From JAKOQB01 sp036824465 (lineage in GTDB: Bacteria > Pseudomonadota > Gammaproteobacteria > Burkholderiales > Burkholderiaceae_F), in NCBI GenBank assembly GCA_036824465.1, contig DAITAC010000017.1:1-53472 (forward strand): DNA of 53,472 nt, read 5' to 3'. The translations under genes and the position numbers were made by a program. Shown here piece by piece: positions 44,179 through 52,518 of the stretch. The notes under the pieces were generated by a model, which had not been told where the DNA came from, searched no databases, and saw only the letters and a program-made list of their open reading frames with translations. How positions within the stretch are numbered: the first letter of the stretch is position 1; each line of letters opens with the position of its first letter.

Positions 44179-45131
44179 GGCAGTTTCAGCTCCGTGTCGC
44201 GCGCGAACGGCCACTTGCGATTCACTTCGTCGACCAGGTGTTCAATCTTGCGCAGATTAGCTTCGACTTCCGCACGCAGCGGACCGAGGTCAGTCGTGGC
44301 GACGCGCGCGTTGCTGGCCACGCCCTGCACTTCCTGCAACAGGCCGTCAACGCGTTTCAGCGTGGCGCGCGCATCGCCGAGCGTGGCCTTGAGCTCGACG
44401 ATGGTGGCGCGTGTCTCGTTCATCACGCCATCGGCACCGAAGACCTGCGCATCGGCCTTGGCCGTCAGCGCATCGAGCCTGGCGATCAGCGCCTGGGTGC
44501 GCTCGACCGTGGCGACGACCTGCTTTGCCGCGGCTTCATTGCCGAACAGGAATTCGATTGCGCCACGCTCCTTGAGCCGGCCGCTCACGGCCTGTGCGTT
44601 GGCGAGGCTTGCATTCAAAGGCGAATCCGGCGCGCTGATCGCGGTCAGGTTCTGCACCAGTTCACGTGCCGCCGCCACCAGGCGCGGAATCTCGGCCGTG
44701 GCATCGCCCATAAGCACCTTGCGCACCGCGCCGTCCGGCAGCTGCGGATCGGTCGGTATGCCGGTGAACGCCTTGATGCTGGTGGTGCCGACCAGACCGC
44801 GTGTCAGCGTGAAGACACTGGACTCGCGCAGCCAATGTGCGTCCTTGCGCGGGATGTCGACGATGATGCGCGCGACGCCGTCGGCGTCCAGTTCGATGCG
44901 GCGTACGCGCCCGATGGGGAATCCCGAAAACGTGAGATCCATGCCGGGCCGCACGCCTTCGGAGTCGTCGGCGACCAGCACCAGTTCCTGCGTGGCCTCG
45001 AAGACACCGCGCGCATACATCACATACAGGATCGAGCCGCACAAAAGCAGCACGAGCAGCAAAAGCAGCAGCGCCGCCTTGACCTCGACGTGCGCCACCG
45101 GGGATGGCGATGTGGACGGTTGTTCGTTCAT
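44175..45131 (-). CDS. MlaD-family (MCE) substrate-binding protein
   Basis: A 318-residue protein with one N-terminal span (about residues 18-41), then an MCE domain (ELVLVADDSEGVRPGMDLTFSGFPIGRVRRIEL), then a long helical region rich in Ala, Leu and charged residues with coiled-coil character. MCE proteins form hexameric lipid channels across the periplasm. Operon partners are the MlaE-type permease (19-bp gap) and the lipoprotein (4-bp overlap). Confidence 0.88.
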   Translation of the reverse strand: MNEQPSTSPSPVAHVEVKAALLLLLLVLLLCGSILYVMYARGVFEATQELVLVADDSEGVRPGMDLTFSGFPIGRVRRIELDADGVARIIVDIPRKDAHWLRESSVFTLTRGLVGTTSIKAFTGIPTDPQLPDGAVRKVLMGDATAEIPRLVAAARELVQNLTAISAPDSPLNASLANAQAVSGRLKERGAIEFLFGNEAAAKQVVATVERTQALIARLDALTAKADAQVFGADGVMNETRATIVELKATLGDARATLKRVDGLLQEVQGVASNARVATTDLGPLRAEVEANLRKIEHLVDEVNRKWPFARDTELKLP

Positions 45132-45150
45132 GACGCGGGCCCTGCGCGCC

Positions 45151-45951
45151 TCAATAGTAGTTGCCCACCAGCGAGACCGCCTCGATCAGCAGGATCGCCA
45201 GGAACATGCGCACCAGGCCCTGCAGCTCGGCGCTCATGCGCGCGCCGCGCGGCAGATCGTAGAGGACCGAAGCGACCGGGATCAACGCGACCGCGAGCGC
45301 GAGAAAGAACGTCTTGAGCGCAAAGATCAGCGTCAGCGGCGGGCTGAACACCCGGCCCACGTCGCGCGTGTAGCGCGCCATGCCTTCGAGCGTGAACCCG
45401 TACACATGCAGGTACGCGAGCACCAGCGTGAGCACGCTCGCCACCGATGCGAGCAGCAGCACGCAGAACACGCCGGAGACGATGCGCGGCAGGACTTCGT
45501 GCTTCAGCGGATCGAGACCCTGCTGCTGCAACGACTCGAACTCGCCACGCGCACGCAGCTCGGCGATCTCGGTCCCGTTAGGCAGCGTGACGCGCACGGC
45601 CGCGAACACCGCCGCGGTGAGCGGAATCAGCTCAATCACCAGCACGCGCACGACCATCTCGAGCGCGTACTGCGTCAACCCATAGCTCACCGCCGTGACC
45701 ACCACGATGCGGATCAGCACCAGGCTGATCAGTGCCGACAGCACGGTGAACCACAGCAGGTTCGGCGCCGCATCCAGGTAGATGTTGCGCGCGAGCGCCT
45801 GCCGATTGGCGCGGTGGTAGGTCGACGGCGACAGCGCCAGCACCAGTGTCAGCGCACCTAGGTGAACGATGCGCCACCAGCCGGCAAACCACCGAATCAG
45901 CGCGCGGCCCAGCTCGCCCAGCGTGCCCTCGCGGGATAGCGTCGGACTCAT
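45151..45951 (-). CDS. MlaE-family ABC permease
   Basis: A 266-residue inner-membrane permease of the MlaE/YrbE family with about five to six spans. Conserved stretches: ELIPLTAAVFAAVRVTLPNGTEIAELRARGEFESLQQQGLDPLKHEVLPRI is the typical cytoplasmic MlaE loop that contacts the ATPase. ATG 45951 is used; the frame upstream to 46323 reads like non-coding DNA. No ATPase gene accompanies it here. Confidence 0.87.
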   Translation of the reverse strand: MSPTLSREGTLGELGRALIRWFAGWWRIVHLGALTLVLALSPSTYHRANRQALARNIYLDAAPNLLWFTVLSALISLVLIRIVVVTAVSYGLTQYALEMVVRVLVIELIPLTAAVFAAVRVTLPNGTEIAELRARGEFESLQQQGLDPLKHEVLPRIVSGVFCVLLLASVASVLTLVLAYLHVYGFTLEGMARYTRDVGRVFSPPLTLIFALKTFFLALAVALIPVASVLYDLPRGARMSAELQGLVRMFLAILLIEAVSLVGNYY

Positions 45952-46019
45952 GTCGACATGATAGGGGCGAGACGGGATGCCGTAGGACAGCGTTGGTTGT
46001 CCCGGGAAACGGCGCGTCG

Positions 46020-46151
46020 GCACCCGACATCGCGCTGACGCGCGCGTATCTGCAGTTCCTGCGCGACAAGTTGGGAAGTGCGGTGCGGCAGTCGAATTCC
46101 TTCGACGAGGCGTTTGCCGAGGTCGACTGGTCGCACTACGCCTCGCCCCCC
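46020..46151 (+). pseudogene. C-terminal relic of an MBL-fold quinoprotein-type zinc metallohydrolase
   Basis: In one plus-strand frame the peptide DIALTRAYLQFLRDKLG...SFDEAFAEVDWSHY resembles the C-terminal helix and WS motif of metallo-beta-lactamase-fold hydrolases of the quinoprotein relay group. No zinc-binding core is found upstream, where the MlaE gene begins on the other strand, and the family's final residues are lost after about 46150. A gene remnant is the simplest reading. Confidence 0.5.
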
Positions 46152-46175
46152 ATCCACGTCTCCCACGTGGGTGCC

Positions 46176-46271
46176 AAAGGCCGATCAGGCGACAGGCCCT
46201 GCGGCCTGTCGCCCGGCCGACGCTGTTCGCGCTTGCCAGCGCGAATGTGGACCGGGGAGGAAAGTTCAGGC
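46176..46271 (+). ncRNA. Fragment resembling the 5' end of RNase P RNA (rnpB), truncated
   Basis: The order of parts fits bacterial class A RNase P RNA: a 5' strand like P1 (AAAGGCCGATCAGG), a TGTCGCC like P2, a P3-like hairpin (outer CCCGG/CCGGG at 46212-46216 and 46252-46256, inner TTCGCGCT/AGCGCGAA) and then GGGGAGGAAAGTTCAGGC, close to the universal GGAGGAAAGTCCGGGC. There is an extra perfect 11-bp hairpin (46188-46213). Everything after J3/4 is missing, and the neighbouring gene's stop lies here. Probably a decayed partial copy; the working rnpB must be elsewhere. Confidence 0.45.
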
Positions 46272-46781
46272 GTGCGCTGGACGCGCGCGACGGCCGCCGA
46301 TCAGTTCTGCGACAGCGACGCAATCGTCGATATGTCGGTCGCCGATGTACTTGATCGCTGCAAATGAAATCGTTGCGGCCACGGCCTGGCCAGCGAGCGG
46401 CAGATACTTCACGGTCGTCTTGGTGGCAATGCGCCTGGCCATCCCCTTGAAGATCAGCGACAGGGCCTCGCGCGTGATTGCCCGTCCGATCACGCTCGAG
46501 CCAACGGCGGCAATCGCCTTGTAGGCGGAAAGGCGCCGCTTCGGGGCCAGCAGTTCGATCTGTTCCGGCGTCAGGCCGAATTCCGTGTTGATCTCCTGCA
46601 GCATCTTCATCAGCACGCCAAGATCGACGGCGAGATCGAGGCCCGGGATCGGCACCACCGCGGCAGTGGCCGAGATCAGCGCGCGTTTCATCACCACCTT
46701 GCGGCAGCGGTGCGTGGCGCCCTCGATGTCGCGTGCGTTGGCTGGAACCAGGGCAAGCGCGCGCGCGGTTGAACGAGTCAT
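46266..46781 (-). CDS. Uncharacterised helical protein (DUF697/EcsC-like pattern)
   Basis: A 171-residue alpha-helical protein with the motif AVVPIPGLDLAVDLGVLMKML and EFGLTPEQIELL followed by amphipathic membrane-seeking helices (YLPLAGQAVAATISFAAIKYIG). The pattern resembles DUF697 or EcsC-type membrane-associated domains that can accompany GTPases; I cannot settle which. ATG 46781 is chosen; the upstream frame overlaps the next gene. The C-terminal end (GRRARPAHA) lies over the RNase P-like fragment and may be foreign. Confidence 0.7.
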   Translation of the reverse strand: MTRSTARALALVPANARDIEGATHRCRKVVMKRALISATAAVVPIPGLDLAVDLGVLMKMLQEINTEFGLTPEQIELLAPKRRLSAYKAIAAVGSSVIGRAITREALSLIFKGMARRIATKTTVKYLPLAGQAVAATISFAAIKYIGDRHIDDCVAVAELIGGRRARPAHA

Positions 46782-46801
46782 TTCGGGCCCCGGATCGGCG
46801 A

Positions 46802-47062
46802 TCAGGTCGGCGTGCCGGTCTTGCCCTTGACCATGCCGTAGATCACCAGGATCACGATCGCGCCCACCAGCGAGCCGATGAACCCCGCACCCTGCCCGGC
46901 CTGGTACCAGCCGATCAATTGCCCCGCATAACCGGCCAGCAGCGAGCCCGCGACTCCCAGCACGGTCGTCATGATGAGGCCCATGTTGTCCCTGCCCGGG
47001 TGCAGCAACTTGGCCAGAACGCCGACGATGAAGCCGACCAGAATGGTCCAGAGCAGTGACAT
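46802..47062 (-). CDS. GlsB/YeaQ/YmgE family membrane protein
   Basis: An 86-residue protein with three spans, of the transglycosylase-associated (YeaQ/GlsB) family. Patterns: LLWTILVGFIVGVLAKLLHPGRDNMG, TTVLGVAGSLLAGYAGQ and FIGSLVGAIVILVIYGM. ATG 47062 follows AAGGAG. Stress-responsive in enterobacteria; function unknown. Confidence 0.9.
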   Translation of the reverse strand: MSLLWTILVGFIVGVLAKLLHPGRDNMGLIMTTVLGVAGSLLAGYAGQLIGWYQAGQGAGFIGSLVGAIVILVIYGMVKGKTGTPT

Positions 47063-47249
47063 GTTTTTCTCCTTGATCTGAGACAAGCCGCACGGTCTGG
47101 GGTTACCCCGACCGCCTGCGGGTGCGACAGAATCTACCAGTTGGCCGATTTGTGACTCCTACCGTAACAGGGACAGGTCAGGTCGAACGGATGCGAACCC
47201 GATACCTGGCGACAAAGGGCCTAGAATTCAACGCCTTGCCGGCGAAGCC

Positions 47250-48542
47250 ATGCAATTACTGACGCTCGGGATCAACCACCAGACCGCACCGCTCGCGCTG
47301 CGTGAACGGGTGGCGTTCGTCCCCGAGGAGATCGGCCTCACCATCGCCCGGTTGCGTGACCGACTGGCGCCACGTTCGGCGGGCGCACTCAGCGAAGCGG
47401 CAATCGTTTCGACCTGCAATCGCACGGAGCTGTACTGCGCGGTCGCCGAGCCGCAGGCCGCCAGCAACGCGCTGGCGGATTTCATCGCCACGGAGAAGCA
47501 GCTTGACTCGGACGAGTTGCGCCGGGCGACCTATGCATTGCCGCAAACGAATGCGGTGCGCCACGCGTTCCGCGTCGCGAGCGGGCTGGATTCGATGGTG
47601 CTCGGCGAGCCGCAGATCCTTGGCCAGATGAAGCAGGCCGAGCGTCTGGCGCGTGATGCGGGCGGCATGGGGTTGATGCTGAATCATCTTTTCCAGCGCA
47701 CGTTCGCAGTGGCCAAGGAGGTGCGCACCACGACCGAGATCGGCGCGCATTCGGTGTCGATGGCAGCCGCTGCGGTACGGGTGGCTGAGCGCATCTTCGG
47801 CTCGCTCGCCGACAGCGACATTCTGTTCGTCGGCGCCGGCGAAATGATCGAACTCACCGGCACGCATTTCGCCGCGCGCCAGCCTAAATCGATCACGGTG
47901 GCCAATCGCACGATCGAACGCGGCGACACGCTCGCTGCCAAGCTGCACGGGCGCTCGATGCGGCTGGCAGACCTGCCCGAGGCGATCGCGCGTTTCGACA
48001 TCGTGGTGTCGTGCACCGCGAGTTCGCTGCCGATCATCGGGCTGGGCATGGTCGAGCGCGCGATCAAGAGTCGCCGCCATCGCCCGATGTTCATCGTCGA
48101 TCTGGCCGTGCCGCGCGATGTCGAGCCCGAAGTCGCGCGGCTCGATGACGTGTACGTCTACACGGTCGATGATCTGGGCAAAATCGTCCAGAGCGGCACT
48201 GAAAGCCGGCAGGCTGCGGTGGCGCAGGCCGAGGCCATCATCGAATCACGTGTGCGTGACTTCGACACCTGGCTGCGAACGCGCGCCGCGGTGCCGATCA
48301 TCCAGGGGTTGCGCACGCGCGCCGACGAACTGCGGATCTACGAGCTGGAGCGCGCGCGCAAGCTGCTGGCGCGTGGCGAATCACCCGAGGCCGTGCTCGA
48401 GCAACTGTCGCAGGCGCTGACGAACAAGTTTCTGCATGCGCCGGTGGCGGCGCTGCATCAGGCGTCCGGGCAGGACAACGACGACGAGCGCGCCCGCCTG
48501 GTTGCGCTGTTATCGCGCTTTTACTCCTCTTCCGATCATTAG
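47250..48542 (+). CDS. hemA: Glutamyl-tRNA reductase
   Basis: A 430-residue enzyme that reduces glutamyl-tRNA to glutamate-1-semialdehyde for heme synthesis. Nucleophile Cys56 lies in STCNRTELY; GLDSMVLGEPQILGQ is the substrate motif; the NADPH fold has FVGAGEM; the dimer helix follows. Domain order and length are normal. It is followed by a repeat and then prfA, as in many proteobacteria. Confidence 0.96.
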   Translation: MQLLTLGINHQTAPLALRERVAFVPEEIGLTIARLRDRLAPRSAGALSEAAIVSTCNRTELYCAVAEPQAASNALADFIATEKQLDSDELRRATYALPQTNAVRHAFRVASGLDSMVLGEPQILGQMKQAERLARDAGGMGLMLNHLFQRTFAVAKEVRTTTEIGAHSVSMAAAAVRVAERIFGSLADSDILFVGAGEMIELTGTHFAARQPKSITVANRTIERGDTLAAKLHGRSMRLADLPEAIARFDIVVSCTASSLPIIGLGMVERAIKSRRHRPMFIVDLAVPRDVEPEVARLDDVYVYTVDDLGKIVQSGTESRQAAVAQAEAIIESRVRDFDTWLRTRAAVPIIQGLRTRADELRIYELERARKLLARGESPEAVLEQLSQALTNKFLHAPVAALHQASGQDNDDERARLVALLSRFYSSSDH

Positions 48543-48551
48543 CTGCCGCCT

Positions 48552-48643
48552 CCGTTCGTGGTGAGCCTGTCGAACCACGAGCGCGCCGGTGCGCGTTCGA
48601 CGCTTCGTCCCTTCGACGGGCTCAGGGCGAACGGAACTGCTAC
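48552..48643. repeat. Extragenic palindromic repeat between hemA and prfA
   Basis: The elements GTTCGTGGTGAGCCTGTCGAACC and CCTTCGACGGGCTCAGGGCGAAC are the two half-sites of a dispersed palindromic repeat (Rep family) common in proteobacteria. They face each other about 50 bp apart. They precede the prfA start by about 10 bp. Confidence 0.7.
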
Positions 48644-48655
48644 ACGACTCTCCCA

Positions 48656-49738
48656 ATGAAACCCAGCATGCAAACCAAGCTCGCGCACCTGGCGCGGCGG
48701 CTGCAGGAAATCGACGTCGCGCTGTCGAGCGAAGATGCCACGCGTGACATGAACCGCTACCGGGCGCTGGGGCAGGAGCGCGCCGAGATCGAGCCGGTGG
48801 TTGCGCGTTTTCACGACTACAACCGCGCGCAAGCGGACCTCGCCGGCGCGCAGGAAATGCTGGCCGAGCCCGACATGAAAACGCTGGCGGAAGAAGAAAT
48901 TCACGCCGCCAAGGGCAGAATCGTCACCCTCGAGGATGAACTGCAGCGCCTGCTGCTGCCACGCGATCCGAACGACGACCGCAACGTGTTCCTGGAGATT
49001 CGCGCCGGCACCGGCGGCGACGAATCGGCGCTCTTCGCCGGCGAACTGCTGCGCATGTACATGCGCTTTGCCGAGCGGCACAAGTGGCAGACCGAGATGA
49101 TCTCCGAAAGCCCGTCGGACCTGGGCGGCTACAAGGAAGTGATCGTGCGCATCATCGGCCAGGGCGCCTACAGCAAGCTGAAGTTCGAGTCCGGCGGCCA
49201 TCGCGTGCAGCGCGTACCCGAAACCGAGGCGCAGGGACGCATTCACACGTCGGCGTGCACGGTGGCGGTGCTGGCGGAGGCCGACGAGATCAACGACGTC
49301 AAGATCGATCCGAGCGAAATCCGGCTCGATGTGTTCCGCGCGTCAGGCGCCGGCGGGCAGCACGTGAACAAGACGGAAAGTGCGGTGCGCATCACGCACC
49401 TGGCGACGGGCATCGTGGTCGAGTGCCAGGACGATCGCTCTCAGCACAAGAACCGCGAACGGGCAATGAAGATCCTCGCCGCGCGTATCAAGGACAAACA
49501 GGTGCAGGATCAGCAGCGCAAAGAGGCGTCGACGCGCAAGTCGCTGATCGGCTCCGGCGATCGCAGCGAACGCATTCGAACCTACAACTTCCCGCAGGGG
49601 CGCGTCACCGACCACCGCATTAACCTGACGCTGTACAAGATCGACCAGATCATGGATGGTGATCTGGAAGAACTGTCCGCCGCGCTCACCGCCGAGCATC
49701 AGGCCGAGCTGCTGGCGGCGCTGGGAGACACCGCATGA
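48656..49738 (+). CDS. prfA: Peptide chain release factor 1
   Basis: A 360-residue class I release factor for UAA and UAG. The stop-codon-reading tripeptide is PET (VQRVPETEAQGR), RF1-type, and the peptidyl-hydrolysis GGQ is in GAGGQHVNKTES (about residue 235). The PCRF helical domain precedes. ATG 48656 fits best; a second ATG four codons later is an option. Its stop overlaps the fumC start (ATGA), and prmC, which methylates the GGQ glutamine, follows fumC. Confidence 0.97.
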   Translation: MKPSMQTKLAHLARRLQEIDVALSSEDATRDMNRYRALGQERAEIEPVVARFHDYNRAQADLAGAQEMLAEPDMKTLAEEEIHAAKGRIVTLEDELQRLLLPRDPNDDRNVFLEIRAGTGGDESALFAGELLRMYMRFAERHKWQTEMISESPSDLGGYKEVIVRIIGQGAYSKLKFESGGHRVQRVPETEAQGRIHTSACTVAVLAEADEINDVKIDPSEIRLDVFRASGAGGQHVNKTESAVRITHLATGIVVECQDDRSQHKNRERAMKILAARIKDKQVQDQQRKEASTRKSLIGSGDRSERIRTYNFPQGRVTDHRINLTLYKIDQIMDGDLEELSAALTAEHQAELLAALGDTA

Positions 49739-49810
49739 GCACACGCACCGAGAAGGACACATTCGGGCCGATCGAGGTACCCGCGGATCGCCTGTGGGGC
49801 GCGCAGACGC
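49735..49810 (+). CDS. fumC: Fumarate hydratase class II, N-terminal piece before the gap
   Basis: Encodes MSTRTEKDTFGPIEV... to the gap, the correct start of a class II fumarase. It overlaps the prfA stop by 4 bp. The last 55 bases are repeated exactly after the Ns, so this piece and the next are parts of one gene split by assembly. Confidence 0.85.
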
Positions 49811-49965
49811 NNNNNNNNNNNNNNNNNNNNNNNNNNNNNNNNNNNNNNNNNNNNNNNNNNNNNNNNNNNNNNNNNNNNNNNNNNNNNNNNNNNNNNNNNN
49901 NNNNNNNNNNGACACATTCGGGCCGATCGAGGTACCCGCGGATCGCCTGTGGGGCGCGCAGACGC
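49756..49965. repeat. Identical 55-bp contig ends flanking the gap
   Basis: 49756-49810 and 49911-49965 are the same 55 bases, on either side of 100 Ns. Joining them on one copy removes 155 bp and restores the fumC frame. This is an assembly artefact rather than a biological repeat. Confidence 0.92.
49811..49910. other. Scaffold gap of 100 Ns
   Basis: A gap of exactly 100 Ns, the usual arbitrary spacer. Identical sequence on both sides implies an overlap of contig ends and no missing bases. Confidence 0.95.
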
Positions 49966-51281
49966 AACGCTCGCTGCAGTTCTTTGCGGTGTCGACCGAG
50001 AAGATGCCGGCGGAACTGATCCGTGCCTTGGTGATCGTCAAGCGCGCCGCCGCCGTCGTGAATCGCGAGCTGGGTTTGCAGGATGCGCGCAGGGCGGACG
50101 CGATCATTGCTGCCTGCGACGAAGTGCTGGCGGGACAGCATGCGGGCGAATTCCCGCTATCGGTCTGGCAGACCGGTTCCGGCACGCAGTCGAATATGAA
50201 CGTAAACGAGGTGTTGGCGAACCGTGCGTCGGAACTGCTGGGTGGACCGCGTGGCGCCGGTCGCCTCGTTCATCCGAACGATGACGTGAATCGCGGGCAA
50301 TCGTCGAACGATGTGTTTCCGACCGCGATGCATGTCGCGGCAGCGATTGCGCTGCGCGACCATTTGTTGCCTGCACTCGATGCCTTGCGCTCGACGCTGG
50401 CTGCAAAGAGCGCCGCGTTCGCCGGCATCGTCAAGATCGGCCGAACGCATCTGCAGGATGCGACGCCTTTGACGCTCGGGCAGGAGTTCTCCGGCTATGC
50501 GCAACAGCTCGCGAACGCGCGCAGCGCGGTCGAGGCGGCGCTGCCGCATGTGTACGAACTCGCGCTTGGCGGCACGGCGGTCGGCACCGGGTTGAACACG
50601 CACCCCGAGTTCGCCACGCGGGCGGCAGCACAGATCGCCGATTTCACCGGACTGCCTTTCGCGTCGGCGCCGAACAAGTTCGAGGCGCTGGCGTCGCACG
50701 ATGCCCTGGCGTTCGCGCACGGCGCGCTGAAAACCCTCGCCGTCGCACTGATGAAGATCGCCAACGACGTGCGTTGGCTGGCCAGCGGACCGCGCGCAGG
50801 CTTCGGCGAGATCACGATCCCCGAAAACGAGCCAGGCTCGTCGATCATGCCGGGCAAGGTCAACCCAACCCAGTGCGAAATGCTGACGATGGTCGCCGCG
50901 CAGGTGCTTGGCAACGACGTTGCAATCAACATTGGCGCGGCGAGCGGCAACTTCGAGCTGAACGTGTTCAAGCCTCTGATCGCGCACAATGCCCTGCAGT
51001 CGATCCGGCTGCTGGCCGACGGCATCGCGGGCTTCGATGTGCACTGCGCGCGCGGAATCGAGCCGAATCGGGCACGGATCACGGAACTTCTCGATCGGTC
51101 GCTGATGCTGGTGACTGCGCTGGCGCCGCACATCGGCTACGACAAGGCGGCCGAGATCGCAAAGAAAGCGCATCGCGACGGCGCGACGCTGAAGGCGACC
51201 GCACTGGCGCTCGGCTATGTCACCGAGGCGCAGTTCGACGCCTGGGTCGTGCCGGCCGCGATGACTCAACCCGGCGCATGA
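49911..51281 (+). CDS. fumC: Fumarate hydratase class II, remainder after the gap
   Basis: The rest of a class II fumarase of the aspartase/fumarase superfamily, which interconverts fumarate and L-malate in the citric acid cycle. Motifs: QTGSGTQSNMNVNEVLANRA, VHPNDDVNRGQSSND, GRTHLQDATP, TAVGTGLNTHPEF and the signature loop GSSIMPGKVNPTQ. The start before the gap must be joined on; the merged protein would be about 464 residues, normal for FumC. The TGA overlaps the prmC start. Confidence 0.95.
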   Translation, partial: DTFGPIEVPADRLWGAQTQRSLQFFAVSTEKMPAELIRALVIVKRAAAVVNRELGLQDARRADAIIAACDEVLAGQHAGEFPLSVWQTGSGTQSNMNVNEVLANRASELLGGPRGAGRLVHPNDDVNRGQSSNDVFPTAMHVAAAIALRDHLLPALDALRSTLAAKSAAFAGIVKIGRTHLQDATPLTLGQEFSGYAQQLANARSAVEAALPHVYELALGGTAVGTGLNTHPEFATRAAAQIADFTGLPFASAPNKFEALASHDALAFAHGALKTLAVALMKIANDVRWLASGPRAGFGEITIPENEPGSSIMPGKVNPTQCEMLTMVAAQVLGNDVAINIGAASGNFELNVFKPLIAHNALQSIRLLADGIAGFDVHCARGIEPNRARITELLDRSLMLVTALAPHIGYDKAAEIAKKAHRDGATLKATALALGYVTEAQFDAWVVPAAMTQPGA

Positions 51282-52087
51282 CGGCGGGTGAACTGCTCGC
51301 GGCGTCGGCGCTGCCGGCGCGCGAAGCGCGCGCGCTGCTCGCGCATGTGCTCGGCGCGCGGCGCGAATGGCTGATCGCGCATCCTGAAGCGGTAATCACG
51401 GATGCGCAGCGGACCCTCTTCGATGGACTGACGTCGCGCAGAACGCGCGGCGAACCGATGGCATATCTGCTCGGCACGCAGGAGTTCTACGGACGCGACT
51501 TCGCGGTGAATCCCGCCGTGCTGATTCCGCGCCCGGAGACCGAGTTGCTAGTGGACGCCACCCTCAACGCGGTGCGCAACGCGCTGTCGCCGCACATTCT
51601 TGATCTCGGAACCGGCTCGGGCTGCGTCGCAGTGACGCTCGCCCTTGAACGGCCCGACGCGGTCGTCTCCGCGGTAGAGCATTCAACGACCGCACTCGCC
51701 GTGGCGCGCGGCAACGCCAAGCAACTTGGCGCGCGCGTCACGTTCATCGAATCGGACTGGTACGACAGGATCGCGGGACGTTTTGATGCGATCGTGGCCA
51801 ACCCGCCCTACGTTGCCGTGGGCGACCCGCACCTGGAATCGCTGCACGACGAGCCGGCGGATGCACTGACTGCTGCTGCCGACGGATTGGTGCACCTACG
51901 CACCATCATCGCCGGTGCGCCGACGCACCTCCGGCCAAACGGCGCTCTTCTGGTCGAACATGGATTTGATCAGGGTGAGGCCGTGCGGAAGCTGTTTTCT
52001 GCAGCGGAATTGCACGGCGTCAGGACGCTGCGCGACGCCGCAGGACTCGAACGCGCATGCATCGGCCGGACCGGGGACAAGGTCTGA
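51278..52087 (+). CDS. prmC: Peptide chain release factor N5-glutamine methyltransferase
   Basis: A 269-residue SAM-dependent methyltransferase that methylates the GGQ glutamine of release factors. DLGTGSG at 109-115 is the SAM-binding loop and NPPY at 175-178 the Gln-binding motif; the N-terminal helical part and the IPRPETELLVD entry (83-93) are typical. ATG 51278 overlaps the fumC stop. The N-terminus is a little shorter than in E. coli PrmC. Confidence 0.94.
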   Translation: MTAGELLAASALPAREARALLAHVLGARREWLIAHPEAVITDAQRTLFDGLTSRRTRGEPMAYLLGTQEFYGRDFAVNPAVLIPRPETELLVDATLNAVRNALSPHILDLGTGSGCVAVTLALERPDAVVSAVEHSTTALAVARGNAKQLGARVTFIESDWYDRIAGRFDAIVANPPYVAVGDPHLESLHDEPADALTAAADGLVHLRTIIAGAPTHLRPNGALLVEHGFDQGEAVRKLFSAAELHGVRTLRDAAGLERACIGRTGDKV

Positions 52088-52518
52088 CAACTAACTAGAG
52101 CGGGTGCGAAGAGCGCCGCGCGGAGGGCCATTGGAAGCGCTGGTGCGACCGTTGGCGAGCGCGCACGGGAGGGTGCCGGCGGGCGCATTGGTGTTTCTTG
52201 GCCGCGCCATGCGCGGCCATCCGCGGGCCGCGCACGCCCGCTTCGCGAGCGCGCACGGGAGGGTGCGAACGAGCACCGCACCCTCCCGCTTTCTTCGCAA
52301 CGCCTGCGCGCGGAGGCATCGGGACGGACATTACCTGCGCCTGCAAAAGATGAGCCGATGATTACCTCAACATCGCGAGCGCTTTCCAAATGACCGCGCG
52401 CCTAAAGTTGAGGCCGCTTTCGCCGATAACCGCACCGGCACGCGGGGAATCCCGGTTTGCGGCCCGGATGTGCAGGCGCTTAAACTGCCTTTCCTTGGCA
52501 ATCTGACAGGCGACTGCA
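52088..52518. other. Spacer with a 22-bp direct repeat
   Basis: The 22-base unit GCGAGCGCGCACGGGAGGGTGC occurs at 52155-52176 and 52245-52266. A terminator-like hairpin is listed separately. Open frames on both strands are arginine-rich and look like shadows. The grxD promoter should lie in the right half. Confidence 0.6.
52256..52297 (+). terminator. Probable terminator after prmC
   Basis: CGGGAGGGTGC (52256-52266) and GCACCCTCCCG (52278-52288) form a perfect 11-bp stem with an 11-base loop, followed by CTTTCTTCG. The first arm is the second copy of the direct repeat, so only this copy can form the hairpin. Confidence 0.65.

Noticed and set aside
43933..45861. 642-codon plus-strand open frame across the MCE operon
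   Set aside because: It runs antisense through three recognisable genes; its composition is Arg/Gln/Ser-rich and it has no motif or ribosome site.
52095..52346. Open frames on the minus strand over the prmC-grxD spacer
   Set aside because: Arg/Pro/His-rich translations produced by the GC-rich direct repeat; no start signals.
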